From Planktothricoides sp. SR001 (GTDB lineage Bacteria; Cyanobacteriota; Cyanobacteriia; Cyanobacteriales; Laspinemataceae): 64,000 bases of DNA. The notes under the pieces were generated by a model, which saw only the letters and a list, made by a program, of their open reading frames with translations, was not told the DNA's origin and searched no databases. The stretch is from the NCBI RefSeq assembly GCF_001276715.1, contig NZ_LIUQ01000003.1, forward strand, positions 207,381 through 271,380, in the 5' to 3' direction. A program made the translations under genes and the position numbers. The stretch's first letter is position 1. Each line of letters begins with the position of its first letter. Below, one piece after another: positions 35,343 through 45,665 of this stretch.

Positions 35343-37274
35343 ATGAACAAAAAAATTATCAAAATTATCAATCTTTTATTAGTCGAAGATAACTTAGCGG
35401 ATGCGGATCTGATTGAAGAACTCTTGGCAGATGCCCAGTTATCCAGATATAAAATTACCGCCGTTGAACGCTTATCTGAGGCGATCGCTCACCTAAAATC
35501 AGAACCGTTTGATGTCATTTTATTAGACTTATCATTACCGGATAGTCACGGTCTGGAAACCTTAGAAAAGGTCGTGTTAGCGGCGAAATCTTTGCCCGTG
35601 TTAGTGCTGACCGGATTAACCGATCGCGAACTAGCCGTACAAGCGGTGCGTGAAGGGGCACAAGATTATTTAGTTAAGGGTAAATTTGACTGTGATTTGC
35701 TGTCGCGAGCGATTAGCTATGCAGTAGAACGTAAGCAAACATTAGAAGAACTGCGTCGCAGTGAAGAACGCTATCATAAGTTGGCTTCTGAACTGGATTT
35801 GCAAGTGCAAGAACGTACCGCGCAATTGCAAAAATCCCTAGAAGTTGAAGCTATGCTAAAACGCATTACCGATAAAGTGCGGGATAGCTTAGATCCCAAT
35901 CAAATTATCGAAACAGCGGTGCGAGAATTAGCCCAGGTGATTGGGGTAAACCTGACTCAAGTATCTCTTTATGATCCTAAAAGTCAAACTTTTAAGATTT
36001 CCTATCAGGCAACGGGTCAAGCCAGCGGAAAAAATCAAAATTTTTCGGCATATGTACCAGAAAAAGCCGAGTTATATCGTCAGTTTTTTCCCTTGAATTT
36101 CCAGTCTATGCCTCAACTTTACCAACAATTAATGAAGGGAGAATCTTTCCAATTTTCCGAGATCACCGAATATCCTAACCAAGAATCAGAAACGATTCTG
36201 GCTTGTCCCCTGCAAAATGTATTGACCAACCAAAAAAATTCTGAAAAGCGGGAAAATCAACCCAATATTTCCACAAAAAACTCTTTAAATCAACAGGATG
36301 AGAGAGTAATTTTAGGTTATCTTTGGTTAAGAAATGATGCGGATTATGAATTTAAGGATCTTGAGGTGAGACTGGTGCAGCAAGTGGCGGCACAATGCGC
36401 GATCGCCCTGCGGCAAGCCCAACTTTATCAAGCATCCCTAACCCAGGTGAAAGAACTGGAAAGATTGCATCAGCTTAAAGACGATTTTTTGAGTACGGTG
36501 TGTCACGAACTACGCACGCCAATGGCTAATATTAAAATGGCTTTGGATATGCTGGATATGTTCACTTCACAGCAAAATTCTTTGGCATTGTCTGGCAGCA
36601 TTACGGGAAATTCTCTGAATAGGGAAGAGCGATCTTCCACCTTAACCAATATCAACACCGCCTCAGCATCAGAAAAAATTACCGCTTATTTACAAATGGC
36701 ACAAGTAGAGTGCGATCGCGAAATCAAACTGATTAACGATCTATTAGATTTACAGCGTCTAGATGCAGAAATAGACACCCTCGATGGCATCCCCATTCAA
36801 CTGCAAAATTGGCTGCCCCATGTTATTGAAGTATTTCAATACCGCATTGCGAAATCTGAACATATTCTAGAAGTCGCGATCGATCCAGAGTTACCCCCGT
36901 TAGTGACCGATCCCACTGCCTTGGGACGGATCATTTCCGAAATGCTAAATAATGCCTGCAAATACACTCCGGCAAATCCCGGTGAAGTGATTCGCCTCAG
37001 TGCCACTTGTAGGCAAAATAATCAGCAAAATAAATTTTATCTATCCGTCAGTAATTCCGGCGTAGAAATACCCGAATCAGAACTGGTGCATATCTTTGAA
37101 AAATTTTATCGAATTCCTTCTCCCGATCCTTGGAAACAAGGGGGAACGGGTTTAGGTTTAGCCCTAGTGAAAAAGCTAGTCTCTTATCTGGGCGGTTCAA
37201 TTTCCGTCCATAGTGGCAATGGTCAAACCACCTTTACCCTAGAATTTTCACAGCATGATCAATGCGGGGAATAA
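35343..37274 (+). CDS. Receiver-GAF-histidine kinase hybrid
   Basis: This 643-aa protein has an N-terminal receiver domain with acidic pocket LLVEDNLADADL and phospho-acceptor Asp62 in VILLDLSLPDSHG. A coiled linker (ERTAQLQKSLEVEA) and a GAF-like domain follow (about residues 165-370). The C-terminal kinase has phospho-acceptor His388 in CHELRTPMANIKMALDML, N-box SEMLNNACKYTP, and G2 GGTGLGLALVKKLVSYLGG. This receiver-first arrangement is common in cyanobacteria and lets one kinase be controlled by another. The ATG at 35343 is used rather than a TTG six bases upstream. Confidence 0.94.
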   Translation: MNKKIIKIINLLLVEDNLADADLIEELLADAQLSRYKITAVERLSEAIAHLKSEPFDVILLDLSLPDSHGLETLEKVVLAAKSLPVLVLTGLTDRELAVQAVREGAQDYLVKGKFDCDLLSRAISYAVERKQTLEELRRSEERYHKLASELDLQVQERTAQLQKSLEVEAMLKRITDKVRDSLDPNQIIETAVRELAQVIGVNLTQVSLYDPKSQTFKISYQATGQASGKNQNFSAYVPEKAELYRQFFPLNFQSMPQLYQQLMKGESFQFSEITEYPNQESETILACPLQNVLTNQKNSEKRENQPNISTKNSLNQQDERVILGYLWLRNDADYEFKDLEVRLVQQVAAQCAIALRQAQLYQASLTQVKELERLHQLKDDFLSTVCHELRTPMANIKMALDMLDMFTSQQNSLALSGSITGNSLNREERSSTLTNINTASASEKITAYLQMAQVECDREIKLINDLLDLQRLDAEIDTLDGIPIQLQNWLPHVIEVFQYRIAKSEHILEVAIDPELPPLVTDPTALGRIISEMLNNACKYTPANPGEVIRLSATCRQNNQQNKFYLSVSNSGVEIPESELVHIFEKFYRIPSPDPWKQGGTGLGLALVKKLVSYLGGSISVHSGNGQTTFTLEFSQHDQCGE

Positions 37275-37289
37275 TAAAGAAATTTTTAC

Positions 37290-37494
37290 AGTTTTTCTTA
37301 AATCAGAAACCGGGTTTCTTTTTTGCATCCCACAGATAACTCCTGATATTCACAAAAGAAACCCGGTTTCTTTGCCCCAACAGCAGAAACCGGGTTTCTT
37401 TCTCGCATTTCACAGATAACTCTTGATATTCACAACAGAAACCCGGTTTCTTTCTCCCAACAGCAAAAACCCCGTTTTTTTGCCCTGGTTTTTT
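37290..37494. repeat. AGAAACCCGGTTTCT palindrome block
   Basis: Five or so AGAAACCGGGTTTCT/AGAAACCCGGTTTCT units alternate with CACAGATAACTCYTGATATTCACA linkers. The same composite unit recurs at 38335-38600, 39375-39450, 41145-41270 and 49485-49645. No gene is present. Confidence 0.9.
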
Positions 37495-37923
37495 TTATTT
37501 AAACGGATTAATAATCGTGAGTTGCCCAGAAACAATTAACCCATCCTGCATATCTTCAGAATACAGAGTATCTGCACCACCCGATAAAGCACTAGCAATA
37601 ATCAGACTATCCCAAAACGAGAGATTATATTGCGTAAATCAGAAGCGGATTCCAGGATTTTTAAGTCAAATTCTACAACTTGACAGCGATTAGCGATTAT
37701 AGAGAGATTGAATCACAGCTTTAATTTGAGGTTCATAAAACTGAGCTTTTTTGATTAAATTGACCGAAATTTCATTGATTACCTGGGTACTGATAAGTAG
37801 ATTTGATTGATTTGTAATCAAAATAGCGATATTTCGCTTTTTTTCTCTTTCTTTGGGTTCTATGCGTTCGTCATCAAACAAGCGATAGAGCCAAATATTA
37901 GTGTCAATAAAGCTAAGTTGCAT
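37495..37923 (-). pseudogene. Broken VapC-type PIN-domain toxin
   Basis: The N-terminal half reads MQLSFIDTNIWLYRLFDDER, with the catalytic PIN Asp in DTN, and stops after SLYNR. In another frame it resumes as CQVVEFDLKILESASDLR. After a second frame change it resumes as YNLSFWDSLIIASALSGGAD, the canonical PIN C-terminus, ending at 37495. The first break is a 7-bp tandem duplication of TAATCGC. The second lies near 37629. An antitoxin-like gene precedes it by 12 bp. Confidence 0.85.
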
Positions 37924-37935
37924 TTGACCTCATTA

Positions 37936-38145
37936 TTAACCTTCATAAATCTCTTCGCGGGTGAGATAACCATTGACTTTAATCGGCTTTTCTGTTAAAG
38001 TATCAATGATATCTGGGGCTTTTGTGTTGACTTGAGAACTAGCTAAATTATCGAGTTCGTTTTTAGCTTGAAACGCTTCGATAATGGCTTGGATTTGGTT
38101 AATCTGTTCTGGTTTTAATCCACTGATCTTAATAGTTTTGCTCAT
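37936..38145 (-). CDS. Putative antitoxin of the broken VapC
   Basis: This 69-aa protein begins MSKTIKISGLKPEQINQIQA and ends KVNGYLTREEIYEG. Its size, helical C-terminal tail and position 12 bp upstream of a PIN-domain gene fit a VapB-like antitoxin, although no AbrB or ribbon-helix-helix motif is clear. If the toxin is inactive as the frame suggests, the antitoxin is an orphan. It may be retained by chance or for cross-neutralisation. Confidence 0.7.
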   Translation of the reverse strand: MSKTIKISGLKPEQINQIQAIIEAFQAKNELDNLASSQVNTKAPDIIDTLTEKPIKVNGYLTREEIYEG

Positions 38146-38190
38146 AATTGATGGAGATGAATGGGATATGATAATTTTAACACATTTCCT

Positions 38191-38243
38191 CTAATCAAGC
38201 ATCGCCCCTAACAAATTATCCTGACTGGGGGGAAACCCGCGCA
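38191..38243 (-). pseudogene. Orphan C-terminal tail of a CHAT-NACHT-type gene (copy A)
   Basis: On the minus strand this reads RGFPPSQDNLLGAMLD and a stop. It is nearly the same as the C-terminus of the intact protein at 41271-45074 (RGFPPSQDNLLGAMQSW). Nothing of the rest of the gene remains; repeats begin directly upstream at 38244. Confidence 0.75.
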
Positions 38244-38600
38244 GTAGGGGCGAAGCATGACCGCAGAAAATATAAGAGTAAAACCAATAACCTATATACG
38301 GTCATGCTTCGCCCTCTTTAAAGGAAGCATGACTAGAAACCGGGTTTCTTTTTCGCATCCCACAGATAACTCCTGATACCCACAGAAGAAACCCGGTTTC
38401 TTTGCCCCACCAGCCACCCCCAGGACCCCAGAAACCGGGTTTCTTTCTCGCTGCCACAGATAACTCCTGATACCCACCCCAGAAACCCGGTTTCTTTGCC
38501 CCAACAGCCACCCCCAGAACCCCAGAAAGCGGGTTTCTTTCTCGCTTCCCACAGATAACTCCGGATACCAACAGCAGAAACCCGGTTTCTTTGCCCCAAC
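38244..38600. repeat. Dispersed inverted repeat plus palindrome block
   Basis: At 38244-38316 inverted arms GGGGCGAAGCATGACCG and CGGTCATGCTTCGCCC flank an AT-rich loop. The same 73 bp recur almost unchanged at 40059-40131. A block of AGAAACCCGGTTTCT units with CACAGATAACTCC linkers follows to about 38600. Frames here translate into repetitive peptides and are not genes. Confidence 0.88.
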
Positions 38601-38672
38601 AATTCTTTTTCCATGATATAATATCAATTACCCAGTCAACTTACACCAACTTTAAAATAGGAGTATTCACCG

Positions 38673-39026
38673 ATGCAACTGGAAGACTATTTTGATTTTC
38701 AGCGATCGGATGATATTCGGGTCAAAGGAACGCGAATCGGCATAGAAACTATCCTATATGATTTCATTCATCGCGCTCGCACTCCCGAACAAATTGCCCA
38801 AACTTATCCATCTCTAAACTTGGAACAAGTTTATGCTACTATCCTTTATTATCTGCATAATAAAGAAGCCGTTAGTAACTACATTGCTGACTGGTTAGAG
38901 TGGAGTCATCAGCAACTTAAAGCCCAACAACTTAATCCTCCACCTGGTATTGCTAGACTGCAAAAATTGAGAGCGGAACAAAAAGCTAAACAAATCAAAA
39001 ATGAGTCTGAATTATCTGTTGGATGA
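38673..39026 (+). CDS. DUF433 domain protein, putative antitoxin
   Basis: This 117-aa protein has the DUF433 signature RVKGTRIGIETILYDFIHRA followed by TPEQIAQTYPSLNLEQVYAT. This is a small winged-helix-like DNA-binding fold found with PIN-like toxins. The C-terminal part is Lys- and Gln-rich and likely wraps its partner. It overlaps the DUF5615 gene by 26 bp, which implies coupling. AGGAG lies 11 bases before the ATG. The antitoxin role is inferred from family pairing. Confidence 0.9.
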   Translation: MQLEDYFDFQRSDDIRVKGTRIGIETILYDFIHRARTPEQIAQTYPSLNLEQVYATILYYLHNKEAVSNYIADWLEWSHQQLKAQQLNPPPGIARLQKLRAEQKAKQIKNESELSVG

Positions 39027-39366
39027 AAATGTCGATCCTAGCTATAAAGCTGAAATGCTGACAAGCAATCCCGATTTGATAATTTGGTGCGTGGGCGAAC
39101 CCGAAGCACCGAGTCGGGGAACTTTAGATCCAGAAATTCTTAAATGGTGTGAGGAATATAACTTTATCTTGGTGACGAATAATCGTAAATCGATGCCCTT
39201 GCATTTGGCAGATCATTTAGCCGAAGGTCGTCATATACCAGGGATTTTTCTCCTCAATGCCAAATTAAGTATCGGACAAAATATTCGGCAATTAATTTTT
39301 ATTGCTGAGGCATCTTTTGATGATGAATATCAGGATCAAATAGTTCATTTGCGAGAGATTGTTTGA
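39001..39366 (+). CDS. DUF5615 PIN-like protein, putative toxin
   Basis: This 121-aa protein has the Mut7-C/PIN-like signature. It begins MSLNYLLDENVDPSYKAEML with an acidic D-E-N motif and continues LVTNNRKSMPLHLADHL, where the family usually has D-x-D-F or similar. It ends in a C-terminal helix. It overlaps its DUF433 partner by 26 bp. Such pairs are regarded as toxin-antitoxin modules with an RNase toxin. The second acidic motif is weaker than in VapC, so activity is uncertain. Confidence 0.87.
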   Translation: MSLNYLLDENVDPSYKAEMLTSNPDLIIWCVGEPEAPSRGTLDPEILKWCEEYNFILVTNNRKSMPLHLADHLAEGRHIPGIFLLNAKLSIGQNIRQLIFIAEASFDDEYQDQIVHLREIV

Positions 39367-39495
39367 AACCCCCAGAACCCCAGAAACCGGTTTTTTTTTT
39401 CGCTGCCACAGATAACTCCTGATACCCACCCCAGAAACCCGGTTTCTTTCATACTTGGGTGGGAAAGTGGATCGCCCCTTAAGTTAGCCAATAAT

Positions 39496-39575
39496 AGACC
39501 TCTTGCAAAATTCCTAAAAGCCCCCCTTAAAAAGGGGGGTTGGGGGGGTCGAAATATTTATTTTGCAAGAGGTCT
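39496..39575. mobile_element. 80-bp MITE with perfect terminal repeats
   Basis: The 16-bp terminal inverted repeats AGACCTCTTGCAAAAT and ATTTTGCAAGAGGTCT enclose a CCCCCCTT/AAGGGGGG hairpin. Its right terminal repeat supplies the last codons and the stop of the minus-strand gene 39558-39986. Confidence 0.85.
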
Positions 39576-39986
39576 AATCAAAGGAGAATCCATATTAATC
39601 TGCCAATTTTCATCCATAAATTGCAGATTCTCATCATAAATAATCGTCAGTTCACCGAAATCTTTTATGGCATTATCATTCAACGAATCTTCAGCCGCGC
39701 TGCCTTCAGCTTTCAGAGCGAATTTCAGTTTAATCCAGCGTTTTTTACCAGTAACACCAATGGAACTGCTAACTAACTCAGGAGACAGGGAACGAGGTAA
39801 AGTAATTTCCTCATAAAATTTATCTTGTTCATCCCAGTATCCAGATATTTTATACTCGCATAATTCCAAATGTTCTGTCACCAGTGCGTTAGCATCTAGA
39901 TTTGCTAATACCTCTGTTAAATCTTGCCAAACTGGGTGAGTTTTTAATTGTAGTGTCATGGTTGGTTGCTGATTGGTAATTTTCAT
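39558..39986 (-). CDS. Hypothetical protein, 142 aa, C-terminus reshaped by a MITE
   Basis: The product begins MKITNQQPTMTLQLKTHPVW and is acidic and beta-rich. No family is recognised. Its ATG lies one base after the TAG of an orphan CHAT-NACHT-type tail (39988-40058). It was therefore once the second gene of an operon behind such a gene. The ribosome-binding site AGAGGA is inside that tail. The last residues IRPLAK are encoded by the terminal repeat of the 39496-39575 element, so the original C-terminus is probably lost. It may be a former companion of a conflict-system effector. Confidence 0.7.
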   Translation of the reverse strand: MKITNQQPTMTLQLKTHPVWQDLTEVLANLDANALVTEHLELCEYKISGYWDEQDKFYEEITLPRSLSPELVSSSIGVTGKKRWIKLKFALKAEGSAAEDSLNDNAIKDFGELTIIYDENLQFMDENWQINMDSPLIRPLAK

Positions 39987-39987
39987 T

Positions 39988-40058
39988 CTAAACCAATTCC
40001 TCTAACCAACTTTGCATCGCCCCTAACAAATTATCCTGACTGGGGAAAAACCCGCGCT
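39988..40058 (-). pseudogene. Orphan C-terminal tail of a CHAT-NACHT-type gene (copy B)
   Basis: The minus strand reads RGFFPSQDNLLGAMQSWLEE-LV-stop, close to the C-terminus of the intact protein at 41271-45074. The stop is one base from the next gene's ATG. The body of the gene is gone and replaced by the inverted repeat at 40059. Confidence 0.8.
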
Positions 40059-40131
40059 GTAGGGGCGAAGCATGACCGCAGAAAATATAAGAGTAAAACC
40101 AATAACCTATATACGGTCATGCTTCGCCCTC
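40059..40131. repeat. Second copy of the 73-bp inverted repeat
   Basis: Almost identical to 38244-38316, including the loop and flanks on both sides. It is therefore part of a ~145-bp duplicated segment rather than an independent insertion. Confidence 0.88.
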
Positions 40132-40191
40132 TTTAAAGGAAGCATGACTAGAAACCGGGTTTCTTTCTCGCATTTCACAGATATAGTCATT

Positions 40192-41140
<949 letters not shown>

Positions 41141-41270
41141 AATCCTGATACCCACCCCAGAAACCCGGTTTCTTTGCCCCAACAGCCACCCCAGAACCCC
41201 AGAAACCGGGTTTCTTTATCGCTTCCCACAGATAACTCCTGATACCCACCCCAGAAACCCGGTTTCTTCC
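41141..41270. repeat. Palindrome block behind the CHAT-NACHT gene
   Basis: AGAAACCCGGTTTCT units with CACAGATAACTCCTGATACCCACC linkers reach to the stop codon of the CHAT-NACHT gene. Confidence 0.85.
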
Positions 41271-44200
41271 CTAAAATTCCGAAATCCAACTTTGCATCGC
41301 CCCTAACAAATTATCCTGACTGGGGGGAAACCCGCGCAAAGGTGCTTCCAGGGGTTCATCGGTTATCCAGAGAATGTGTAAACCCAGGTTAGTATCGGCG
41401 ATTTTGCGACAGCAGGTGAGGAGTGGGGGATGAGGTTTACAGTTATGGAGAATTAGGGCTAGGTGGCGTTTTTGCAGTTGTTTTTTTACAGTGAGAATCT
41501 GTTGTTTGAGTTGGGCAAAGTTGCTGACAGTGGGGATGTCTGTATCGGGGAGTGCGAGGAAGTAAATTAGGGTGCAAAGTTCTTGACAAATAGCGTTGGT
41601 GTCTGTTTCTTCGGCTAGGGATTGAATGTCGAGAGGTAGGGGGTAAGATTGAGCAGTGGGTTTGAGTTGGGAGAGGATAACTGGGATGGTTTTGGAGACT
41701 TCTGGATGAGTGCCTGTTAATTGCTGATGCCATGCTGTATAAAATTCTGGGTAGGTGAGGTTTTGGGCACATTGCCATAGAATATTGAAAAAAGCTAAAT
41801 ACTTATAATAACTTATTTCTTTAAAGTAGAATTCATCAGTAAAATATTTTTTCAAGGTAGATACAATAGTTAAATAATCATTAAAGTTTAGATAATTTGT
41901 TTCTGATAAACTAGGAAATAAATTGTAAATATAATTTTCATTATTATGATTTTCATCGTAATGGAAATGCAAAAATATCTTGAGTTTTTTTAAAAAATCA
42001 ACTAAATCAACAGCTTTATCGATGGGATTAAATAGTTGCAAGTGATTTTGTTCGGATTCTGTTGTTGGAACATTCTGAGTTAGTTTATTCATAGCTTCTT
42101 GAGCAGCATTTATAATTATCTTACCTTCTAAAAATTTTTCTGGATAATTTGTAACTTTTACTATGAGTGCTTCTAAAGCATAAACTACATTTTTATTTCC
42201 TTGCCCAATCTCACCCAGACGATCTGCAATCATCCAAGGTAGATCATCATCATTAGTGGTTTTTAAAAGTTCAAGCAATGCCAGAATTAATCTCTGTTTG
42301 TTTGTCTCTTGAAAAGCTCTTTTAGATATTTCAAAAATTGGGTCTTTTTCTGTATGCAACCAAAAACGATTAAATTCCCAATCAATAATTTGAGCAATGA
42401 TTTCATTGGCTTTTAAACATTGATTAAATTCAGCAATTCCGGCAGATGCTAAAATAAATGCCTGATATTTGTAACACCCTCTATTTTTTTCTTTTTCTAG
42501 AACATTCCAATCGCCACAACCATCATCAAAATTCACCAACTTTTCAATAAACGCCTCTTTCTTCTCCTTCTCCAGATTCTCCCGCCCAAACCACAGCAAA
42601 ATCACCTCTTTCCACTGCTTCTCAAAAATCCGATAAGTTCCCAAACTCGGATTATCCGGTACATGATGCAAAAAATAACCCCAATCATCCACCGCCAACG
42701 CCGCAAAATACTCCTGAAACGTCGGATGATAAAACGCATAAACCGGCTCATCGGGATTTTCCACCGCCACCCCTACCAAATTCAACCAACCCAAATCTAA
42801 AGCCAACTGACACAAGGGCTCATCAGTTTCTCCCAAAACCTCCGTTACCAAACCTTCCCTTAACCGAAACCGAGACTCAGATTGCTCCATCCCCCGCAAC
42901 GCCAACCTGCCCAAAGCGGCATTCAACTCCTTTCGCTGCTGGGAATTGGTGGGAAATTTCTCCTTCTTCCACTCATACAGCGCCTTCTCAAACTGCTTAT
43001 ATAGCCCCGCCTTGGTTTCCGGTAAACTCCCCTCGTGAATTTCCCAAGCGCAACACAACAGCGCCAACCGCAGGGGATTTCGCACCGTATCCCGAATCCG
43101 CTCTTTTCCATCTTGGGCTAATTCTGCCAGCAACCGCTCCCCTAACTCTGGGTGACGCACAAACCAGCGCCCAATAAATTGCCCCACCCCCTCCGGGTAC
43201 TCAAAATCGAGATTGCGATAAACATCAAACCCTTCCAGGGCATTTTTCCCCGCATCCCAAACATTCTGGCGACAAGTCACCACCACTCGCGCCGAAGCAA
43301 CCCAACCGCTAATCTGATTCGCCACCGTCGCTAGGGGGTTGCTACTCCCCATTTCATCCACCCCATCCAGCAACAGCCACACTCGCCCACTCTTAAACAG
43401 CAACGCCAGCGCATCTTCCATTTCCGGTGTTACCCGCACACGCAGAGCATCCTTGAGCCACTTTTGCAGTAGGTAATCCTCAACATTTCGCCCCTGCAAA
43501 TCTGCCAAAGACACCCAAATTGCCACATCCCGCTCTGTCTCTGCGGCTACCCATTGGGCTATTTTCTGTAATAGGGTGGTTTTCCCCGCCCCCGGTTCCC
43601 CCGTCACCGCTAACCTGCGCCCTTGACTTTTGGGACTTTGCCCCTGTTTCAGCACTTGGGCGAAAAACTCATCATTTTTATAAGTGCGGGTGACTTCTTC
43701 TGGCTGATAAAATTGGGAACCTTCCTCTGGCGAAACCTCCCCAGGCCGTTTTTCTTTCTTTACCTTTTCCACCAATCCCAGAGGCACATAAATATCATCA
43801 AAAGTAAACTCTACCCCGTCGCCCGTAGTGAGGGAATTAGTAGTAAGTCGCTGTCTTTCTGCTAAGGCGTTTTGAGAGACTTCGCGCCAGTTAATCCCCG
43901 ACTCGACACCGCGTAAATCATTCCACGTTGGGGGTAAATGGGCAGGATTTTGACAAATCACGGGCAACCAACTCGCACAGGGAAACTCGTCCTTGATTGT
44001 GGGAAATTCTAACCTATTTCTAGTCGCTCTCAGCGCCGAATATAAAGAAATCCCCTGAATAAACTCCTCAAAGAAGTATTGTAAAAATATCGGGGCTAAA
44101 GGCATAGGTAAACGGTCTCGCATCACCATAATCTGCGGTAAATATAGCTGCTGACCCTCTCCTAATTGATGAGCCAAACCCAACCCATCACAAGAGTTAA

Positions 44201-45074
44201 AGATTGCCAACTTTAACCCCTGGTCAATAGCTTTATTAAGATGGTTTCTAATATCACTAATACTTAACCATTGGCCTGAACTCAACTGAAATTTTCCTTC
44301 TGTCCCCTTCTCAGAAGTGCCACTATGACCATTAAAAACAATAATATCCCAGGCTTCATTCCATAAAGGCTCATCTAATTCAGCTAACGTAGTTACAACT
44401 TTTATCTCAATATTAGCTGTAGCTAACTGCTGAATTTCCTCCTGAATATTGGCATCCTGCCCCAAAATCACTAAAACTCTTGCCCGTTCTTTGGGTTTAA
44501 TTGGCACATATCGTTTCTTAAAGTTAGGCGAACTCAGCCCAACTTCTGACAAAGAGAATAACTTCAATAAATCCCATTTTTGCCAAGGCATCTTTTGAAA
44601 ATCTTTATCATTGCTTTCAATTAAAATGCGATTAGCCTTATCTTTCGACTGCAATAAATATGCTTTTAATGTATCTTTAACTTCACCAAAATCCGCCGAA
44701 TTTAACCACTCATGGAATCGCTTTAATAATGCTTTTTCAGCTTCGGTGCAAGCATGATAAGCCTGCTGCTTTTGATTTTCCCATCCCTGATAATCACCAG
44801 AAACATTAGTGTCAACAGCGCGGCTTTTAAACTTTGCTAAAGCTGGTGGTTCATTATTATCATCATTAGGATTATATGCCCTTATTTCTAAATAATTGCC
44901 ATAAGCAATTTGCCACTTTTGATAAAGTACGGGTAAATCGGGGGCAGGGGGCAATTCTCCACTGACTCCATCCTCCATAGCATCTAGGGAGGGTAAATCA
45001 CCACTATAATTTTTTAAACTAACGATAAAGCCCTGGCCAAAATTACCCTTGCCATCCAGTATAAATAAACCCAT
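41271..45074 (-). CDS. CHAT-NACHT STAND protein, candidate conflict/defence effector
   Basis: This is a 1267-aa predicted regulated protease. Residues ~195-380 form a CHAT (caspase-like) domain with the catalytic pair His250 in VFNGHSG and Cys295 in IFNSCDGLG. A NACHT ATPase follows, with Walker A GEPGAGKTT (492-500) and Walker B LLLDGVDE (567-574). A helical C-terminal sensor region comes after it. The C-terminal ~90 residues contain HLALILHNCKPHPPLL and end in RGFPPSQDNLLGAMQSW, a tail that also survives as two orphan fragments nearby. By analogy with bacterial NACHT and CHAT defence proteins it may oligomerise on a trigger and cleave targets. Substrate and trigger are unknown. Upstream same-strand genes may be partners. 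Confidence 0.92.
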   Translation of the reverse strand: MGLFILDGKGNFGQGFIVSLKNYSGDLPSLDAMEDGVSGELPPAPDLPVLYQKWQIAYGNYLEIRAYNPNDDNNEPPALAKFKSRAVDTNVSGDYQGWENQKQQAYHACTEAEKALLKRFHEWLNSADFGEVKDTLKAYLLQSKDKANRILIESNDKDFQKMPWQKWDLLKLFSLSEVGLSSPNFKKRYVPIKPKERARVLVILGQDANIQEEIQQLATANIEIKVVTTLAELDEPLWNEAWDIIVFNGHSGTSEKGTEGKFQLSSGQWLSISDIRNHLNKAIDQGLKLAIFNSCDGLGLAHQLGEGQQLYLPQIMVMRDRLPMPLAPIFLQYFFEEFIQGISLYSALRATRNRLEFPTIKDEFPCASWLPVICQNPAHLPPTWNDLRGVESGINWREVSQNALAERQRLTTNSLTTGDGVEFTFDDIYVPLGLVEKVKKEKRPGEVSPEEGSQFYQPEEVTRTYKNDEFFAQVLKQGQSPKSQGRRLAVTGEPGAGKTTLLQKIAQWVAAETERDVAIWVSLADLQGRNVEDYLLQKWLKDALRVRVTPEMEDALALLFKSGRVWLLLDGVDEMGSSNPLATVANQISGWVASARVVVTCRQNVWDAGKNALEGFDVYRNLDFEYPEGVGQFIGRWFVRHPELGERLLAELAQDGKERIRDTVRNPLRLALLCCAWEIHEGSLPETKAGLYKQFEKALYEWKKEKFPTNSQQRKELNAALGRLALRGMEQSESRFRLREGLVTEVLGETDEPLCQLALDLGWLNLVGVAVENPDEPVYAFYHPTFQEYFAALAVDDWGYFLHHVPDNPSLGTYRIFEKQWKEVILLWFGRENLEKEKKEAFIEKLVNFDDGCGDWNVLEKEKNRGCYKYQAFILASAGIAEFNQCLKANEIIAQIIDWEFNRFWLHTEKDPIFEISKRAFQETNKQRLILALLELLKTTNDDDLPWMIADRLGEIGQGNKNVVYALEALIVKVTNYPEKFLEGKIIINAAQEAMNKLTQNVPTTESEQNHLQLFNPIDKAVDLVDFLKKLKIFLHFHYDENHNNENYIYNLFPSLSETNYLNFNDYLTIVSTLKKYFTDEFYFKEISYYKYLAFFNILWQCAQNLTYPEFYTAWHQQLTGTHPEVSKTIPVILSQLKPTAQSYPLPLDIQSLAEETDTNAICQELCTLIYFLALPDTDIPTVSNFAQLKQQILTVKKQLQKRHLALILHNCKPHPPLLTCCRKIADTNLGLHILWITDEPLEAPLRGFPPSQDNLLGAMQSWISEF

Positions 45075-45193
45075 AACTTTTACGGTTATAAGAATTTTTA
45101 GCGATTATACCATAGATTTGGCCAAGGCAAAAATCAGTCACAAATATTTACAGCGGTTTTCAGATTACTAACCCACGCTAGGACGATGCCGTA

Positions 45194-45417
45194 GTAGGGG
45201 CGAAGCATTCCGGTAGATAGCTTATTGCTGAAAATATTGTAGGGGCGAATGGCCATTCGCCCCTACTGCCGGAATGCTTCGCCCTCACAATGCTGAAAAT
45301 ATTAAATGGACTGCCGGAATGCTTCGCCCTTACAATGCTGAAAATATTGTAGGGGCGAATGGCCATTCGCCCTTGTACGGGCGATTCGCGAATCGCCCCT
45401 ACGGAATGCTTCGCCCA
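45194..45417. repeat. Cluster of GGGGCGAAGCATTCC and GGCCATTCGCC repeats
   Basis: At least five related inverted units, including GGGGCGAATGGCCATTCGCC and a GCGATTCGCGAATCGC palindrome, fill the space between brnA and the CHAT-NACHT gene. The neighbouring stretch at about 45148-45180 also occurs at 5759. Confidence 0.85.
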
Positions 45418-45451
45418 TAATGGATGAATTTTTGTAAATGGTATCATTAGG

Positions 45452-45661
45452 CTAATTGACAGATAATTTGCGCCCAGAAGTAACACAATCTTGCAAATAA
45501 AGATTAATTAGCTCTTGATAAGATATCCCTTTTTCTTGAGCCATCATCTCAAAATATTCTATCACATCAATCCCCACGGAAAGCGTGACTTGTTTTTTCA
45601 ACTGTTTAGCAAAAGGATTTGGTCTTTTTTTCATTTTTGACAGGTCGTATTCCGGTTCCAT
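45452..45661 (-). CDS. brnA: BrnA-like antitoxin
   Basis: This 69-aa protein (MEPEYDLSKMKKRPNPFAKQ) ends in a ribbon-helix-helix segment, KQVTLSVGIDVIEYFEMMAQ. The start KMKKRPNP is typical of BrnA antitoxins, which bind BrnT and repress their operon. It begins 5 bp after the BrnT stop on the same strand, the standard toxin-first order of this module. Confidence 0.9.
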   Translation of the reverse strand: MEPEYDLSKMKKRPNPFAKQLKKQVTLSVGIDVIEYFEMMAQEKGISYQELINLYLQDCVTSGRKLSVN

Positions 45662-45665
45662 TGGT

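Noticed and set aside
38292..38627. Three overlapping minus-strand frames of ~90-110 codons
   Set aside because: Repetitive translations of the AGAAACCCGGTTTCT block; the same peptides appear wherever the repeat occurs.
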